Shown piece by piece: positions 1-13,216 of a stretch of DNA of 64,000 bases. Source of the stretch: Baylisascaris procyonis (taxonomy: Eukaryota; Nematoda; Chromadorea; Rhabditida; Ascarididae); NCBI GenBank assembly GCA_037389465.1, contig JAZARR010000153.1, positions 4,201,001-4,265,000 on the forward strand. Direction: 5' to 3'. The notes below the pieces were generated by a model. The model saw nothing but the letters and a program-made list of their open reading frames with translations. It was not told where the DNA came from and made no database searches. Made by a program: the position numbers and the translations under genes. Positions within the stretch are counted from its first letter, which is position 1, and every line of letters starts with the position of its first letter.

Positions 1-430
1 CTCGTTTTGCACTCCTTTGTGTGTGTGACGTTAGGTATGGCACAGAAGAGCCAACCCAAGATATCCCATTGTGATGAAACAATGTAGTAATCGCTTTGCA
101 CTTTTTAAGTGGCGAATCATCACAGTTTCACATGCACTTGTTGAGTGGCCTTACATAATGCCGTTGTCTGTCTTTGTGCCTTTGACGGTATCTGAGGCCT
201 ATAAAAGGCGGCTCTCAGCCCGTCAGATGCAGTCCTCTTCTGGTGTACGTCACGCTCTCCTGTCAGTGTTCATCTCTATCGTCTCAGCCTTCCTTCTCCT
301 TTGCTTCATCTTGGAAGCCAGTTGTATGTTTTCCCAATAAAGTGCTTATACTAGCTCTGCCTACCACTCGACCTACCTATCGTCGTCGCAGCCGACACAA
401 CAATTCGCAACCCAGATACAACAATAAGTC
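1..430 (+). mobile_element. LTR-like sequence (solo or truncated LTR)
   Basis: The stretch has the arrangement of a retrotransposon long terminal repeat read on the plus strand. A TATAAAA box lies at 200-206, a pyrimidine-rich leader follows, and an AATAAA signal lies at 336-341. After that comes a CA-rich end with several ACA trinucleotides. There is no gag or pol downstream, so it could be a solo LTR or the 3' LTR of an element lying left of the window. The left edge is outside the window, so the TG...CA ends and target-site duplication cannot be checked. It could instead be an ordinary promoter with a short transcript. Confidence 0.4.
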
Positions 431-1345
431 GAGTGTTGGATGCACAGGCAGGGACAGAAGAGGGTGGAGAAAGGGAAGGAAATGGGAAAAGAAGGTATTT
501 ACATAGTGCTGTTCACTCTGAAACCTTGTGTATGAACTCTACGAACTTTCTTGCGCTTGCCTGCGTTGAAAAATTCGCAAATATAGTTACCAACTTCCCA
601 GGTTCAGCCCGCTGTCTGAAGAGCAACAAATGAACTCAATTTTCATTAACTAGCGCCTCTTTTATAGTTATAAGAGCAATCGAGCATATGATTCCATTGC
701 TTCATTTGAATACTAGTCTATCACTTGCGAAACCAGTTCCACAGTATTGCCTTCGGCTCATTAGAAACGTCCTTTCCATGCGGGTTGAACTGATATCGAC
801 ACTTTATTCTCGCTTTTCGATATAGCTGAGACAGCGTTATATAATTTCTTTCGTAACCGTCTAAATTTTATAGGATTAAAACATTCCGAAACGAAGAAAA
901 ACAAGCGGAGGAACGTTTTTAGAAAAATCTAACACAATGTACGCACTTACATTCCGTTTGCCCGACAGTAAACTTTCAAAAAGCCAAAGAAAAAAGAAGT
1001 AAGAGGGAAAAGTGTCGTTTATTTGTCGGCCTAATATCTCTTAAAAACCTTCCATAAATTTTCCCGTTTTATGACCCAAAAATTTACAAGACGCAGCCTG
1101 ATGGCTTTCAAAATGCATGCACGTTTTTGGCAATAATGACTGTCCATTTGATCCATTAGAAATGACTGGATGAACGGATGGTTGTATATGAGACTATGTC
1201 CTATAGTACTCATTACGATTACAAAATTTTCAGTTCTGATTCGTTTGTTGCCGTGTCTATATTACCGAACGGTCAGATAGAGACACAGATAGCTAGCTGT
1301 ATGTGCTCAACTTAGACTTTAGCATGATGCGCTTCGCAGATATGT
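431..1345. other. Non-coding stretch downstream of the chemoreceptor gene
   Basis: AT-rich sequence with no convincing gene. A minus-strand frame at 1031-1235 has an acceptor-like site at its upstream end (reverse complement AATCAG, exon edge 1235). It could serve as an alternative last exon of the chemoreceptor by joining in phase to a GT at 1409/1410; that tail would add about 68 residues ending at the stop at 1031-1033. I regard this as possible but not shown. Confidence 0.3.
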
Positions 1346-4300
1346 TTACAAATTTAAATATATATGAACAAGAATATAAATAGATAAGATAGTATGAACA
1401 AAGACAAACTTATTGATTGTAGCATAAACGATGGCATTGAAACCGCTGTTCATAATCCATAGAAGATTCGTTGACATCGTCACCCATCGAGTGTGTGGAA
1501 ATAAAACAAGACAATAATTCCAGTAGAGCAGAACAAGAGTTGCTGCTGAAGTAATGATGATCCCCTGAAATATTCCGACATGTAAATGAAATATTCCTAA
1601 ATGCTATTTAAGCGACAATAAAATGCTCGATGCAATAAAATTTGTCGCTATCAGCGATGAATATTTCCATCTATAAAGAACGCAGGAGCTTACTTGAAGC
1701 AAAGTTCGTCGCTGTGTTAGCTGCACTGCCGAGACGGTCGTGATTCGACTTCCTTGACGCGTCTATAAGAAATTTAAAGTGAAATGAAAAATATGCATCT
1801 GGCACCATATATTTTTGTACTTCAGATCACGAGAAAAAGTAGCCTCTGAGTTCCGAACAAGTTCCGTTGTTTAGTGTGGTAGACTGTAGTGTTGCAACAC
1901 AACAGTGAGAAATGTGTGCAAAATTCTTAAGCGGTTAACGTGCACAATCGTGCAGAATTTTTTTCGATATTGGCCGCTCATCATAAGAGGCAATATGGAG
2001 ATTCAAACTATGCTTACCCATAATAAAGCATTTTCCCTTCAGGATTTCAGTGACTAACAGGCTGAAGGTCAGAAAAGGAAGTGGACATATGCAAATACGC
2101 ATACAACCACAAACCCGATATTATGTAATGCGGCTTGCAATGCACTCTACATATGCAACTTTGCAAAACTGCATAAAAGAGTGGGGAGGAGGTCCCCGCG
2201 GAAGAGGACTCGATGGGAAGGATTAGCGTTCCTAACGAAGTTGGGCGAAGTTGCTCATCTATCACTCAGGTGAACATTGGTCAACAGCGAAGCTTCATCG
2301 ATGATATGCTATAACGTGCGTGAGACAGTTTGGATTGTGTTTTCGAATAAAAAAATTGTTGCAATTTTTAGCTTTTAGGTCTATTGTATAGTTGAACTGG
2401 AGCGTTTTCGTTCGCTGGCAATATGCACGCAAAAATCTTCCGTGAATAATGCTATAAAGTGGTCTGAATTTTTAGTCCCGCGAGAGTCCCCGCGGAGGTT
2501 GAAGGTTTAGAAACCTTCGGTTGCATAGGCGACTAAACAGTTTCATGTTACTGCTCTGTGTCATATTCACATGAAATTGTAGTGGATTAGTAAATCTCCC
2601 GAAGCTGCAGTTCCGTTGTCCGGTACAGCAGTTGCGACTGAAGCGAAAAGCCATATTTGTGTCAGAAAAGTTAGCGTGCATGGCTTAGTGTAGGTGCTAC
2701 GGGATTTATAATGAGTGGTTGCTAATAAACAGGCTTTGATTTACGGATTATGGTAACGCTGCACTGTTTTAGAATAGTAATCCGCAATGATTTGGCAGAG
2801 GTGCGGAGGGCGCGGGTACTTGCTGAGGTCATTTTTTTAGTGCAAAATTGATAATAAAAAAGAATACTGCTGTAAGGTTTCTTGATATCAGCTTGCACGA
2901 AATTTTTCGTTATGAGATTCATCTCACTTTTGATTTTGATCAAATCACTGTTTTGGAAGGTCATTGCAAAAAGGATGCTGGAAGTGTGGCATTTCCGTCT
3001 TCATACAGTGAAAACTTTTCCGCGAATACAAAGTTCGAACTATTTTAGCACGTAGTCTAGTTATGATATAAGCATATAATTTAGCCATTTCTCGCATCAT
3101 CGTTGTCTTTGTATATGACGGTTACATTTGCGAGTTTCCGTATTCCTCAGAGGGTCTTCCCGTTGAAGTAACGCGGTTAAAAAAGAGAGCACATTCTGAC
3201 ACGAAAGGGTTTTTTTCTCAGGCTCAACGTTTTATTCGTGATTCTATCAAATCTTAGTACTCTGTTTGGGTGCATATGGGCGAATGTCTTTATAAAAAGA
3301 TGGACGCTGAAATCGTGCATCTGCAAGCTGTCCTGTTTTCTGTTGTGTTTTCTGATCATGTCCGTTACACTGAGGCATCTTTTTTTGCTATGAATCATTG
3401 TTTTCTTACAAATACCTGTGCATCAACGCTCCTTTACTGCGTTTGTTCTCCGATTATATCGCTCACGGAATTTCCTCATGTTGTCGCGTGTGTTCGGGAA
3501 ATTTTTTTCGGCTTGCGGAGGTCAGGGTCGCTTTTTCAACATCGTTCACAAAGATGAGGGGACCTAGAAGGCCGTCGCCAGGACAGCTTGGTTTCAGAAA
3601 ATCCGCTTCAAGAGTTGGGAATTTTTTGAGCTTTTTTGAGCCTCTGTTGTCTAAAATCGATGGATAATCTTCATGCGGAGGTTCACACGGAGGAGGGGGA
3701 AGAGGTGGATGAGATGTCTCTAAACACTGCAACTGACCCTTACTTTATTATAAGATATTGCCGTAAAAAAGGTTTTTATTTCGCATCGCCTCCCGTCCAT
3801 AGAAATCACCACCATGCACGTGAGTGGTACGGAGATGGTTGATACTGATTAGCGTTTTATTTGGAATTTTTTGCAACGCTGAGCTTTTAAGTTTGCTTCG
3901 ATTTTGCATGAAAGGTGTGAGTATTCGACCTTCATCAATGGATAAGAAAACTTCCGTTTTGGAGGTGTAAATCGACTGCTTGGAACAATCTCATATTACT
4001 TCTTTGCAATTTCTTTAACTACATATTTAAAATAATCCATTAAAGTTGAACGTTCAAACCGGCTTCATGACCATTTTATTTTCAAACGTCCCTTCTGAGG
4101 CTGTGCTCATCGCTAATCCAGTGGATTAATTTTGAGCAATGCATCGCCCTCGGTCACCAGTTGAACCAGTCAATGAAAGAAAGCAGAAAAGCGGAACAGT
4201 TTTGATGGATAGAATTTTATAAGTTGGATTGGTTTCAACAACATGCATTGCTGGAAGAAAAACTTCTGAAATGGGTGCGTGATAACTCTGAAACAAAGGT

Positions 4301-7300
4301 AACTAAGAAAATACCTGTTGTTTGAGAAATATGAATACTCCTGTATATGCTACTGCTGTCAACGCCATTTCAACATATGAACTATACGCACCCGTGTCCC
4401 TGAAGATGCAAATGGCCAAAATAAAAACGAGTGGAGTTCATTTAGGACAGCGAGAATGAATGTACATAATTAGTAATTTTTGAAGCGTTTCTAATTTTGT
4501 TGATGAATGTGTATGTTTCATACTCGAACCTCCTTGTACAGTGGGGGGAGGACACGAAAGTATTTTCGAAGATTAGCAGATAAGTTACGAGCTCTCACAT
4601 CAAGCTGAAATTTTGCCTTTTGGATGGAAAAACTAAATTAGAAAAGGGGATTTGATTTTACCTACGTGGCGAGATATAATGAAACGAGTAAATAAATAAA
4701 TATGCAAATCTTAGAAGAAATGAAGTGCTTGTACCAAGACATAGGTGCATTGATATAGAAAGAAGATGTTTTAGAAAGAAAACCCCTAAGAATTTATTGT
4801 TTAGAAGGCTATGGGGCAACAAGGCTAACATCACGTAAAATATCGTTGCATAAAGACACGATGGTAAAGTTGTCTCTGGACACTTTTGTCGGTCGGATTT
4901 TCCATCAAAAGCGTTTTTTTTTATCGCGGAGTTGGAATTGGCTAGGTTTTGCTGAAATGATCCGGCAGGCGAGTGTTGGTTTGTCCAACTACGCTCAACA
5001 AAAGTGAACCGTTCTGTAATAGGGGACTATTTAAGTTGTCATTGTGCCTTCGCGCAACCTGGTATTCAGCTATGATAAACGATGAGTTAGCCATCACTTT
5101 CTTGAGAACTCTAGTTCTCATGCAAAAATTTAAATAAGGAAGTGTTTTGGTGTTTCTACTCATTTTTTAATAACTTAGTAATAATACACTATAATTAAGT
5201 AATGTGACTTTATGAAATTTTTGTTCAATATTCTATTGTATGAAGATGCACTTTCAAAATTGTTAATGAGTATGTTCTAATATTGTATAGCACAATACTC
5301 ATTCTAACTGTTTGACTGGTCCTAAAAATTTCTACGATGCTATTTACTTTTTACTTTCGTAGAGTACTATTTACTTTTTTGTGAGGAGAGGTTACTTTTT
5401 GCAGAACTCACCGTACTATTGGGTAATGAGAGGAAGTTGCTTTGTAGGTCCAAGTAAAGGAGTCCCTGGAGTAGTAGATATCAACTCCTGGTATTACAGT
5501 TCCAGTGAAGAAGCCAATTCCCATAATCCAGCACATCGCTAGTTGTATCTGCAAAAGCATATCGATTGATTTTACGCAAAGATTTTTTCATATTTTCACT
5601 TTGCTTTGCGTAATGCATGATGGTCGTTGTGAAAGTTGGAGATGCAGCGTTCGGGCGGATATTTCTTAGGTCAGTGATGAATTGTGACTGATTCAGGGAA
5701 TTGTGTTCTCTATTGTTGTGCGGAATTCACTCAAATTTTATTTTGGTGTAAAAGCAAAAACATAATGGTGCAAGCAGTATGCCATTGAAACGTGAAATAT
5801 TATCACTGCATTGTGTTTATCTTCATTTCTGGTGCTATTCCAGATCTTATTCATACGCATGCAAAGGCACATTTAGGTGGAGCAGTAACTTGGAATCTGC
5901 ATTCACTTTCCGATGACTCTGCTTAAAAAGGAAGCAAACTGCAAAATTCCGGCCCGAGGTGTTCGATTAAACACATAATGCATCATACATATAATATTCA
6001 CTTAGGTCACGTTTTATTTCCATTTCATTATTAATTCTCAAACGACTATCTTTGACTATAGTTTGACCAGTTAAGCTCACAACTTTCATATGCATACACT
6101 TCAACGTAGGTAGCGTTGTATTATTTTCCCTGTCGTTAAAATTTTCGGTGTCCATTTCGTTTGTTATTACCGTGAAGTCCTTGCTAGTGACTTTTTTGAT
6201 AAATTGAAATTCGTTAAAGTTTCCTTCGAAATATGAAGTTTACCGATAAGGCAGTATTACTGTAGAGGAATCTTGTCCTCTTAAAATTTGTGACCACGAA
6301 GTAGCGATTAATGCCGAGCAAGAGGGTTAATGCTGTATAGGACATCCATGCACCATTAAGACCGGCACCAAAAACCTGAAACTTTCTACTCTATTACATT
6401 AGCAATAGAATAACAAGCATAGCTTTGCTTTGCACTTCATCAATGCCGAATTGATCACAAAATTTCGATATAAACAAATTCGTATTGCTATTAGAATTCA
6501 GAAATCGTATATTTCTGATGATTTCACAATATGTTTTTATTATGTCTTCATCGGAGTTCTCCCCTGATATTGGTCGCATAAAGCAACAACTCTTCTTTAT
6601 TGTTAAGATTTATGGTATAACGCTCGAATATAAAATAATAATTTGAATTTGTTCCTACAGTTTCATAAAATACGCCCATTGTATCAGCGTTACTTTCAAC
6701 ATTGTTTTTCACGCTTCAGTGTTGAGCATGTGTTATACATTTCTATTGATGTGCTCGATTCTTCTAAAATAAAGTAACGATTGTATTAGTTTTGCGAGTA
6801 TTTTCTTTATAATGCAATATCGAGATACTATACAAAAATAATTGCTGCAGCTGAAGTTTGCAATCATTGTAGACTACCTTATTTACGGCGTGAAGACTTG
6901 TGTTGTCAACAAGAAAACACATATAAACAGACGGCAGTTGACATATCATTTGGATGCAGTCGGCAATTCCGAGATGAAATATGATCCGATATGAAGATGA
7001 AGAAAATTCGTTGTCGGAATGAATAATCTGAATGACACATTTTCATAAGAATCTCAAGAAGCATTATTAAATCTTTCTTTGAAAACTATGATGCAAAGTT
7101 TGATTGAAAATAAGTAGAATGTTTTAGATCGCTTATATTTGATGCCTTCTTCTAGGTATTCGATGTGAGAGAAGGTCACAAAAGTTGTAGTGATTTAGAG
7201 TGATCGTCGAACTGTGTGACTATTCGAAACGATTGCAAAGGATAGCAACCTGCTGTTGCACGATAACAAAATCTTGTGGTGACGCACTATAAGCGCACAA

Positions 7301-9742
7301 ACCGAGGAGGAAAAGGCGTAAAGAATGTTGCAAAATATATTAGCAGACGGAAGCAAGTGAGTTTATAGAAGAGCCATATTTATGATATTACATGTAGTAT
7401 TACGTATAAGACTTTGATTTTTTAGAAGTTAGAGTTCGATTATATTGCTATGCAAAGCATGTCATAGTTTATTTTCTCCCGAGGAGTAAATGGAAGTTGA
7501 TTTTGAAATGTGGGCAAAAATTATTGACATCGCCGTTTCACAGATACCGTTTTGCTGGTGGGGAAATTCTGGCGTTAACACTTTCGTGCCGGAAAGGCTG
7601 AAGCTAGGGTACAGTTTGCTATTTGAAACTTGCCAAATACACGTAGTGCTAACATCTAACAACATAGCTAAGCTAACTTTTGAGTAGTCAACTAAGCGGT
7701 TTTTTAAAATGGGAATTACAAGTTCAAAAAACCTTTACAATGAAAAAAGTTTTGATTCATTCGGGTAAAATGATGCATAGAGGGGGGTTAGATGACCTAA
7801 AGTTGATTATATCATTTCAGGATGAGCGTGTGCTTGATGGCTCATAAATATCGTATTAAAGTTTCTATGATCAACTCTAGGCTTCATGGTTCTTTACGGT
7901 TCGAGCAACAATCGCTTTAGTAAAATTATTCTCGAAGCGCCTATCACTTTCATCAGAAAGTGCATTCGTTCGTTGATAAGAACACAATTTGCACAATGGT
8001 TGAAATCACGCAACGATTGAAACTTCTGGTGCTACCTGTCGTGCACATTGTCATTACATCTTTCATAAAGCCGTTGCGAAACCTCGTATGCAGATTGTTT
8101 GCAGTGATGCAAAAAAATAACAATCAACAACAAAAAAAATAGCAAGTTCAGCAGTGCTGGGAAAAAGCTCCTCAAATGCTTTTTAATCTTCTTCAATAAT
8201 CGATAATATTTTTTTTTTCAAATTTGTTAAACGATTTGCAAATGTGAAATATAAACGTTTCGTAAACACTAAAACCAAACATAGTTTGAAAATTTCAATT
8301 AAAAAAATCTCTGTAAAGGATAGTTTCACCTTAACAGCTCATGCGAATTTATTATTCTCTCACAATGCCTCGCAGACTTTTTCCTCAAGATAGCGTGAAA
8401 TATAATTTTTTTTAAATTTCATTCACAGTTATATAAACATCAGGCAGTATTATAACGAAATAATACATAGCAATATTAGTAGAGCAACAATAATCTAGCG
8501 AATAGTTTGGCACAATTAACAACTGTGCAAATGTTCCGATTTTGAAGTAATCTATAATGAGGCAATACATTCGCAAAAATTCAATCAGTGCTGTAGTCAG
8601 TTCCACTGCAGACATTCGCTTTATTTACCATCCGTTTACTATAATAAACTGTGGATGTGAGTTCATTGTAACTTCTCTATAAGCAATTTCCGTACAATAA
8701 TTCATGTATAACCATCAGTGTTTCGAAGTGGTGCCACCAAACCGCCTCTGACATCCAAGTGTTATACCACCGAAACAATAGTGTCAAAGCTTTCCAGCGC
8801 GAAAACGGCGATGCCAAAGCATCACGGCGCCAAAACATCTATTTCCACCTATATGTGACACCCCGCCTTATCATTTGGTTTTTTACATACCGCTGGATTT
8901 CCTTTCTGCATTTAGTACCTATTGTGCGCGTAGTTGAAACAATAAGCGTTCTCAACATCCATAATTGAATTGAGAAAAACTATCTTAGAAGTCTCAGTTG
9001 ATTTTTTTGCGTTATAGGTGCGCAATTTCTTTCACACCCTGCAGAGAGCTTTTCATTTTCGCAGGTGATAGTTACTGCTAAAGTTATGCATCATTATTCA
9101 TAGTATTATTAAGTAAGAAAAACACTTGTGCTAAGAAATTTCGACTAATATACTACTAATTAGAACATTTTATTTTTTATAAATGATGAAAAATAATGCA
9201 CATTTGTATTAAAATATTGTAATTTGCATCTTTTTTCTCCACATCCAATAATATATTCACGTTCTTCATCGGCTTATTCTATTTATTCTCTCCACAAATA
9301 AAATCGTGAATACGTACGCGTTTTTCTAGTGCCGTTAAAAAAAGGCTCTGTTACGTTTGAATTTTTACCATTCGGAAATCTTAACTGAAGTGACAGAGTG
9401 AAATCAAAAAGTGCATGAAGACATATAGGAAATAAATACGACCCATTTTTTATGTCTTGTTCTTCATCAACGAAATATCCTTCGTTAGAAGTCTAAATGT
9501 CTATCGGATTAGAGGCAAAGAAATGCAGAACGTCGTAATAAAGAAATACAAATGCAAAACAAAAAACGCATTGAAATTCGTTAAACACTCACCCATAACA
9601 TGAAAGAATATGGAATAAAAAACCCAATGATGAAAACTCCGTTAATTGTTGAAGCGATTATTTCTTCAGATGTTGCGTTGATAAAGCTCTGATGAGTACT
9701 TGATTGAATCTGTCTAGCTGGAAGAAGATCCATCAATACCAT
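1346..9742 (-). CDS. Seven-transmembrane chemoreceptor (nematode serpentine receptor, Srt/Srx/Srsx-like)
   Basis: Seven exons join in one frame on the minus strand: 9593-9742, 6878-7027, 6244-6375, 5412-5548, 4315-4399, 1694-1762 and about 1346-1564. The phases are 0,0,0,2,0,0. Donors are GTGAGT, GTAGTC, GTAAAC, GTGAGT, GTATTT and GTAAGC; acceptors are mostly TTTCAG, TTGCAG or CTTCAG. The start ATG (9740-9742) lies 14 bases after a strong acceptor, suggesting trans-splicing. Residues 1-31 form an extracellular N-terminus with an N-A-T glycosylation site at 22-24. Membrane segments lie near 32-50, 64-86 (HLGIADCIQ), 104-122, 146-165, 198-216, 242-258 and 269-288 (NSGFNAIVYATIN). An N-R-Y triplet at 123-125 ends segment 3, where rhodopsin-like receptors have DRY. 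Such receptors act in the plasma membrane of sensory neurons. The subfamily is not certain. The C-terminus is the weakest part: reading through gives a stop at 1346-1348, while splicing to 1031-1235 is the alternative. Confidence 0.82.
3467..3726 (-). other. Unassigned exon-like segment inside the chemoreceptor's large intron
   Basis: The segment lies on the same strand as the receptor, between its fifth and sixth coding exons. It is open for 86 codons, enters in phase 0 after an acceptor (GTTGCAG) and leaves in phase 2 at a good donor (GTGAGC). The predicted peptide is proline-rich at the start (SHPPLPPPPCEPP) and hydrophilic after that. It cannot be inserted into the receptor without breaking the phase of the next exon, and it has no membrane character. 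It may be an exon of a nested gene, an alternative exon, or chance. I do not recognise it. Confidence 0.25.
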
Positions 9743-12700
9743 GTATAGGTTATCACCTGAAATAAAATTCAACACGTTCAAAGATTCCTTCTAATAATCT
9801 CAGCGATACGAAAACCTTTGTAGTTGATCAGTCGGTTTTTGCGTGGAAAAAGTGCACCTATATTTTGTCCTTAAACCAGAGCAGCGCTACTCGTGCTCTG
9901 AGACAAAGAAGGAAGCAAAGCCACAAAGACAGATGAAAAGAGAAATGAAATAACAAGTTTTTCATGAAAAAGTATTAGAGACATGGAGCAAACGCAACGT
10001 AGAAGCATAAAAAAACTTAGAGAATAAAAATAAAAACGGCCGAATGAAAAATTCCAGCCCATATGTCCCTGAAAATCTCATGCTTCTTTTCTTTCGCGTT
10101 TTAAAACAAAAACCCTGATAGATAATCCCTTGGCCAGTCACACGCCATTGGTTAATCGTTCAAGGTGATGGCTACTACTAATGCTGCACTGATATGCATG
10201 CCCTTTTAGCCTCTGGCAAAACTTTATAAGATCGAAATGTTTTGCGTTTCAGACGCTCTTAGTTTCTCACTGTTCGTAGCAGTTATGACACAGTGGTTTC
10301 GAAGACTATAGTCACCACATAAAGCTGGTCAGCAATATATGAGGTTCATAGCAGCTTATGTTGCTGATGTGTTCTTCAGCTGCATTGAAACGGCTGTCAA
10401 GAAGTTTGTTCAAATAGTATTTTTGAACTCTAGCTCGAGAACGCGTTTGGAGAGATCTTTTCCTCTTGCAACATAAGAAAAGCATGCAGAACGCAGTTGG
10501 TGGGAATGCTGTAGGACGAAAAGGATGGCATCTGCATCTCTGGAACCCCTTTTATCTGAGTAGATGGCGGAAAGAGAACCAATAAAGCTTCAGATTTAAA
10601 TTGCACTTTTTAAACTGACCGAAAACTCCAGTTTCCATGTGGTAGTACTTCTGCATTAAGCTGAAGATTCTTTAGTCAGTATCCAATGCAAATGATGTAA
10701 ATATGAGTCAAGAGAGTTACTTTCAAATTAACGTTATTTGATGGTTTTATTTTTCCGCACATGTACAAAACAAAATGACTGCAGTATATTCATGACCATT
10801 TCTATTAGGCACCTCCATATTCTTCTGCCTATTTTTCCAAATATGCACAGTTGATAAGTTATCATTTGCATCCAGAAACAATATTCATCAGACATATGCA
10901 AAACAGAACTTTGATTGCATCTTCTTTTTGAAATATTTGAGGAAAAAATCCACAAAAATGGATAAAAAAAAGAAGTTGTAAAAGTCTTTAGTATTCGCAT
11001 CTGAATGACCATAAAATTTTACTCTGACTTACTTTTTAGGAGGGCTTGTCAAGAATTCCTGTGTAATGGGAGTTTGTGAAGACGATTATGGCATCAAGAC
11101 TCTAAAACTGTTCGTTTGCATTTGGACGGATCGAGGTTTCACGTAGTTTACTAGCGAAGCTTTCATTCCATGACCATGCAACCGTGGCGATGTCCACAGA
11201 GCTAATTTTCGGCTGTCCTTTCCTAGTAAGTTCACAACATATGGAAACGCATTATTCGAGTTGAAATTATTATTTCTGGCCATTTATAGAAAATGCGCCA
11301 TGACATTTGAGGTATTACGAAAAGAAGGATATCGCGCCAGTATCGTCACATCACTTCATCTCTATTAAGTCCAGACCTGCCCTGCTAGCTTGCTTCACCA
11401 TAATAAATGAGAAACCCAGAAAAGCTTCAGTGAAAATAGCGACCAACAACAAATCGCCATTAATGACCAACAAGATTAGCCCACCTTTTGTTCCTTACCT
11501 AGAAAGGAACTGAGAACAACCTCGAAGAAGATTTTCCACAAAAAAACTACAAAAAATTGCTTGCCCAGCTTTCTAACGATATGCGTGAATTTATTCCATA
11601 TGACACAATAGTGTATTCGGCTGCTTTAGTTTGCGTGTGCTTCAGATGCAGTCGAATGCCATAAAATCTCTATAACAATAAAATAATGTTCAGCACTGAT
11701 AAATTTTTCATACGCAAAAATTGGAACGACGATTTCGTTTAACTGATTTTATCTATCAGGATGATTGAGTTTTTTTTTCTTCAAAGAGTTGGGATTCCCC
11801 AAGAACGACGATAACAGCATGATCGTCGAAATGGTGTCCTATAAAATGTGAAAATTTGAAATGCTGCAGATAAATCACTCAGCAGACGATAGTGAACTTT
11901 CATAAGCCGATATTTAAGATTGTATTTAAATTTAAATATTTCCATTGTGTTGGAAATTGAATTTTACACAAAAGTTTTCGCCGAGAATTTTAAGCGATAT
12001 TAACAATTATCACAATGCAAATCTTTTCATCGTCTCTTCAACGTAATATTCCGTGTAATTAATTTAATGAAATTGCACTTTTTTTTTAATCTATCTATGA
12101 ATGTCGAAGAGATTTTCCATTTCACTATCGAAAATTTGCATGACTCTGAGGAACATGTTTTACGAAGAATAAGAACTCAAACATAAGCACAAAGTTGAAA
12201 TATATATGAGATGCAATAATGAGCTGCTTTTAAGTAATATATGGCCAATAAAGTAATAAGTAATACTCAATTTAACCAGTCTATTTAATTGCGTTTTTCT
12301 TGTGCTAACGAGGAAGCTTGGCAAATAATATCGAGAAATCACATCCTCAATGCAGTAACAATTGAAATAATTCGAGATCATAGCATATATCTTCCATTGT
12401 CATAAGAATGAAATTAAATTCGAAAAAGAGGAGTCGAAGAAACGAGACAAGGAGACATAATACGAAGTTTCCACAATTCCACTGATGAATTTAAGATGCT
12501 TCCTAATTTACCAACAAAACAAACATTTGCAATAAATCGTTCTTAATCAGAAATTTTCTGTGAGGAAGTCAATTATGACAGCTGCACTGTCTGCGAAATG
12601 TAGCTCAGTTAATCCACTGAAATTTGAAGGAGAATTGAGCGGTTAATGCTCCTTTTTGGGACTTGACGAACCAAATGAACTAGGCAAAATTCGTTCAATT

Positions 12701-13200
12701 ATGGAGAACTTAAGGATAAATAAAAATTCAAAGCGACTGATGCACACATGCCTTCCTTGCTTCGATCCCAAACGATGTCCTTGATGCTCAAATGCAGTCG
12801 TTCTAGCAAACGGTACAATAAGCGTAGCCCCACTTAGAGCACAGTACAACATATCTTCATTACAACAATCCTTTGGGCACAATCAGGCCAGTTCACACAG
12901 CCTCATTTGTTATTTAGCGAATGCATTAAATGATGTTTGGAACGAAGAAAAGTATACGATTTGGAATCTGCTTTCCACCGATGTCGTTATTTGAAATAAA
13001 ACAAAAGTGAAGAAACAAATCAAAAAAACCTCCGAGGCAAAATCACAAGCGTGATGAAATTAATCAACAAAATGTAAACAATACACTCTTTTTGCTTCTA
13101 TCTCAAGCTAGGCATAAACGCACAGATTATAGCCACAAAATTTGCTAAAAAGGAAACCATATAGATTGTTTATGGTGAAACATTTCCACTGCCAATTGCA
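9743..13200. other. Gene-poor stretch upstream of the chemoreceptor
   Basis: This must hold the promoter of the minus-strand chemoreceptor near 9.75-10.1 kb. A 7-bp inverted repeat (CAGAGCA/TGCTCTG) lies at 9877-9900. A minus-strand frame of 63 codons starts after an acceptor-like site near 10.07 kb; it is T-rich and could be leader sequence. Near 11.03-11.23 kb, plus-strand coding-like fragments (CVMGVCEDDYGIK; an exon end at a GTAAGT donor at 11225-11226) occur in different frames separated by a stop, so they look like a decayed insertion. Nothing else is convincing. Confidence 0.4.
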
Positions 13201-13216
13201 ATGTTGTCCCCGTAGA

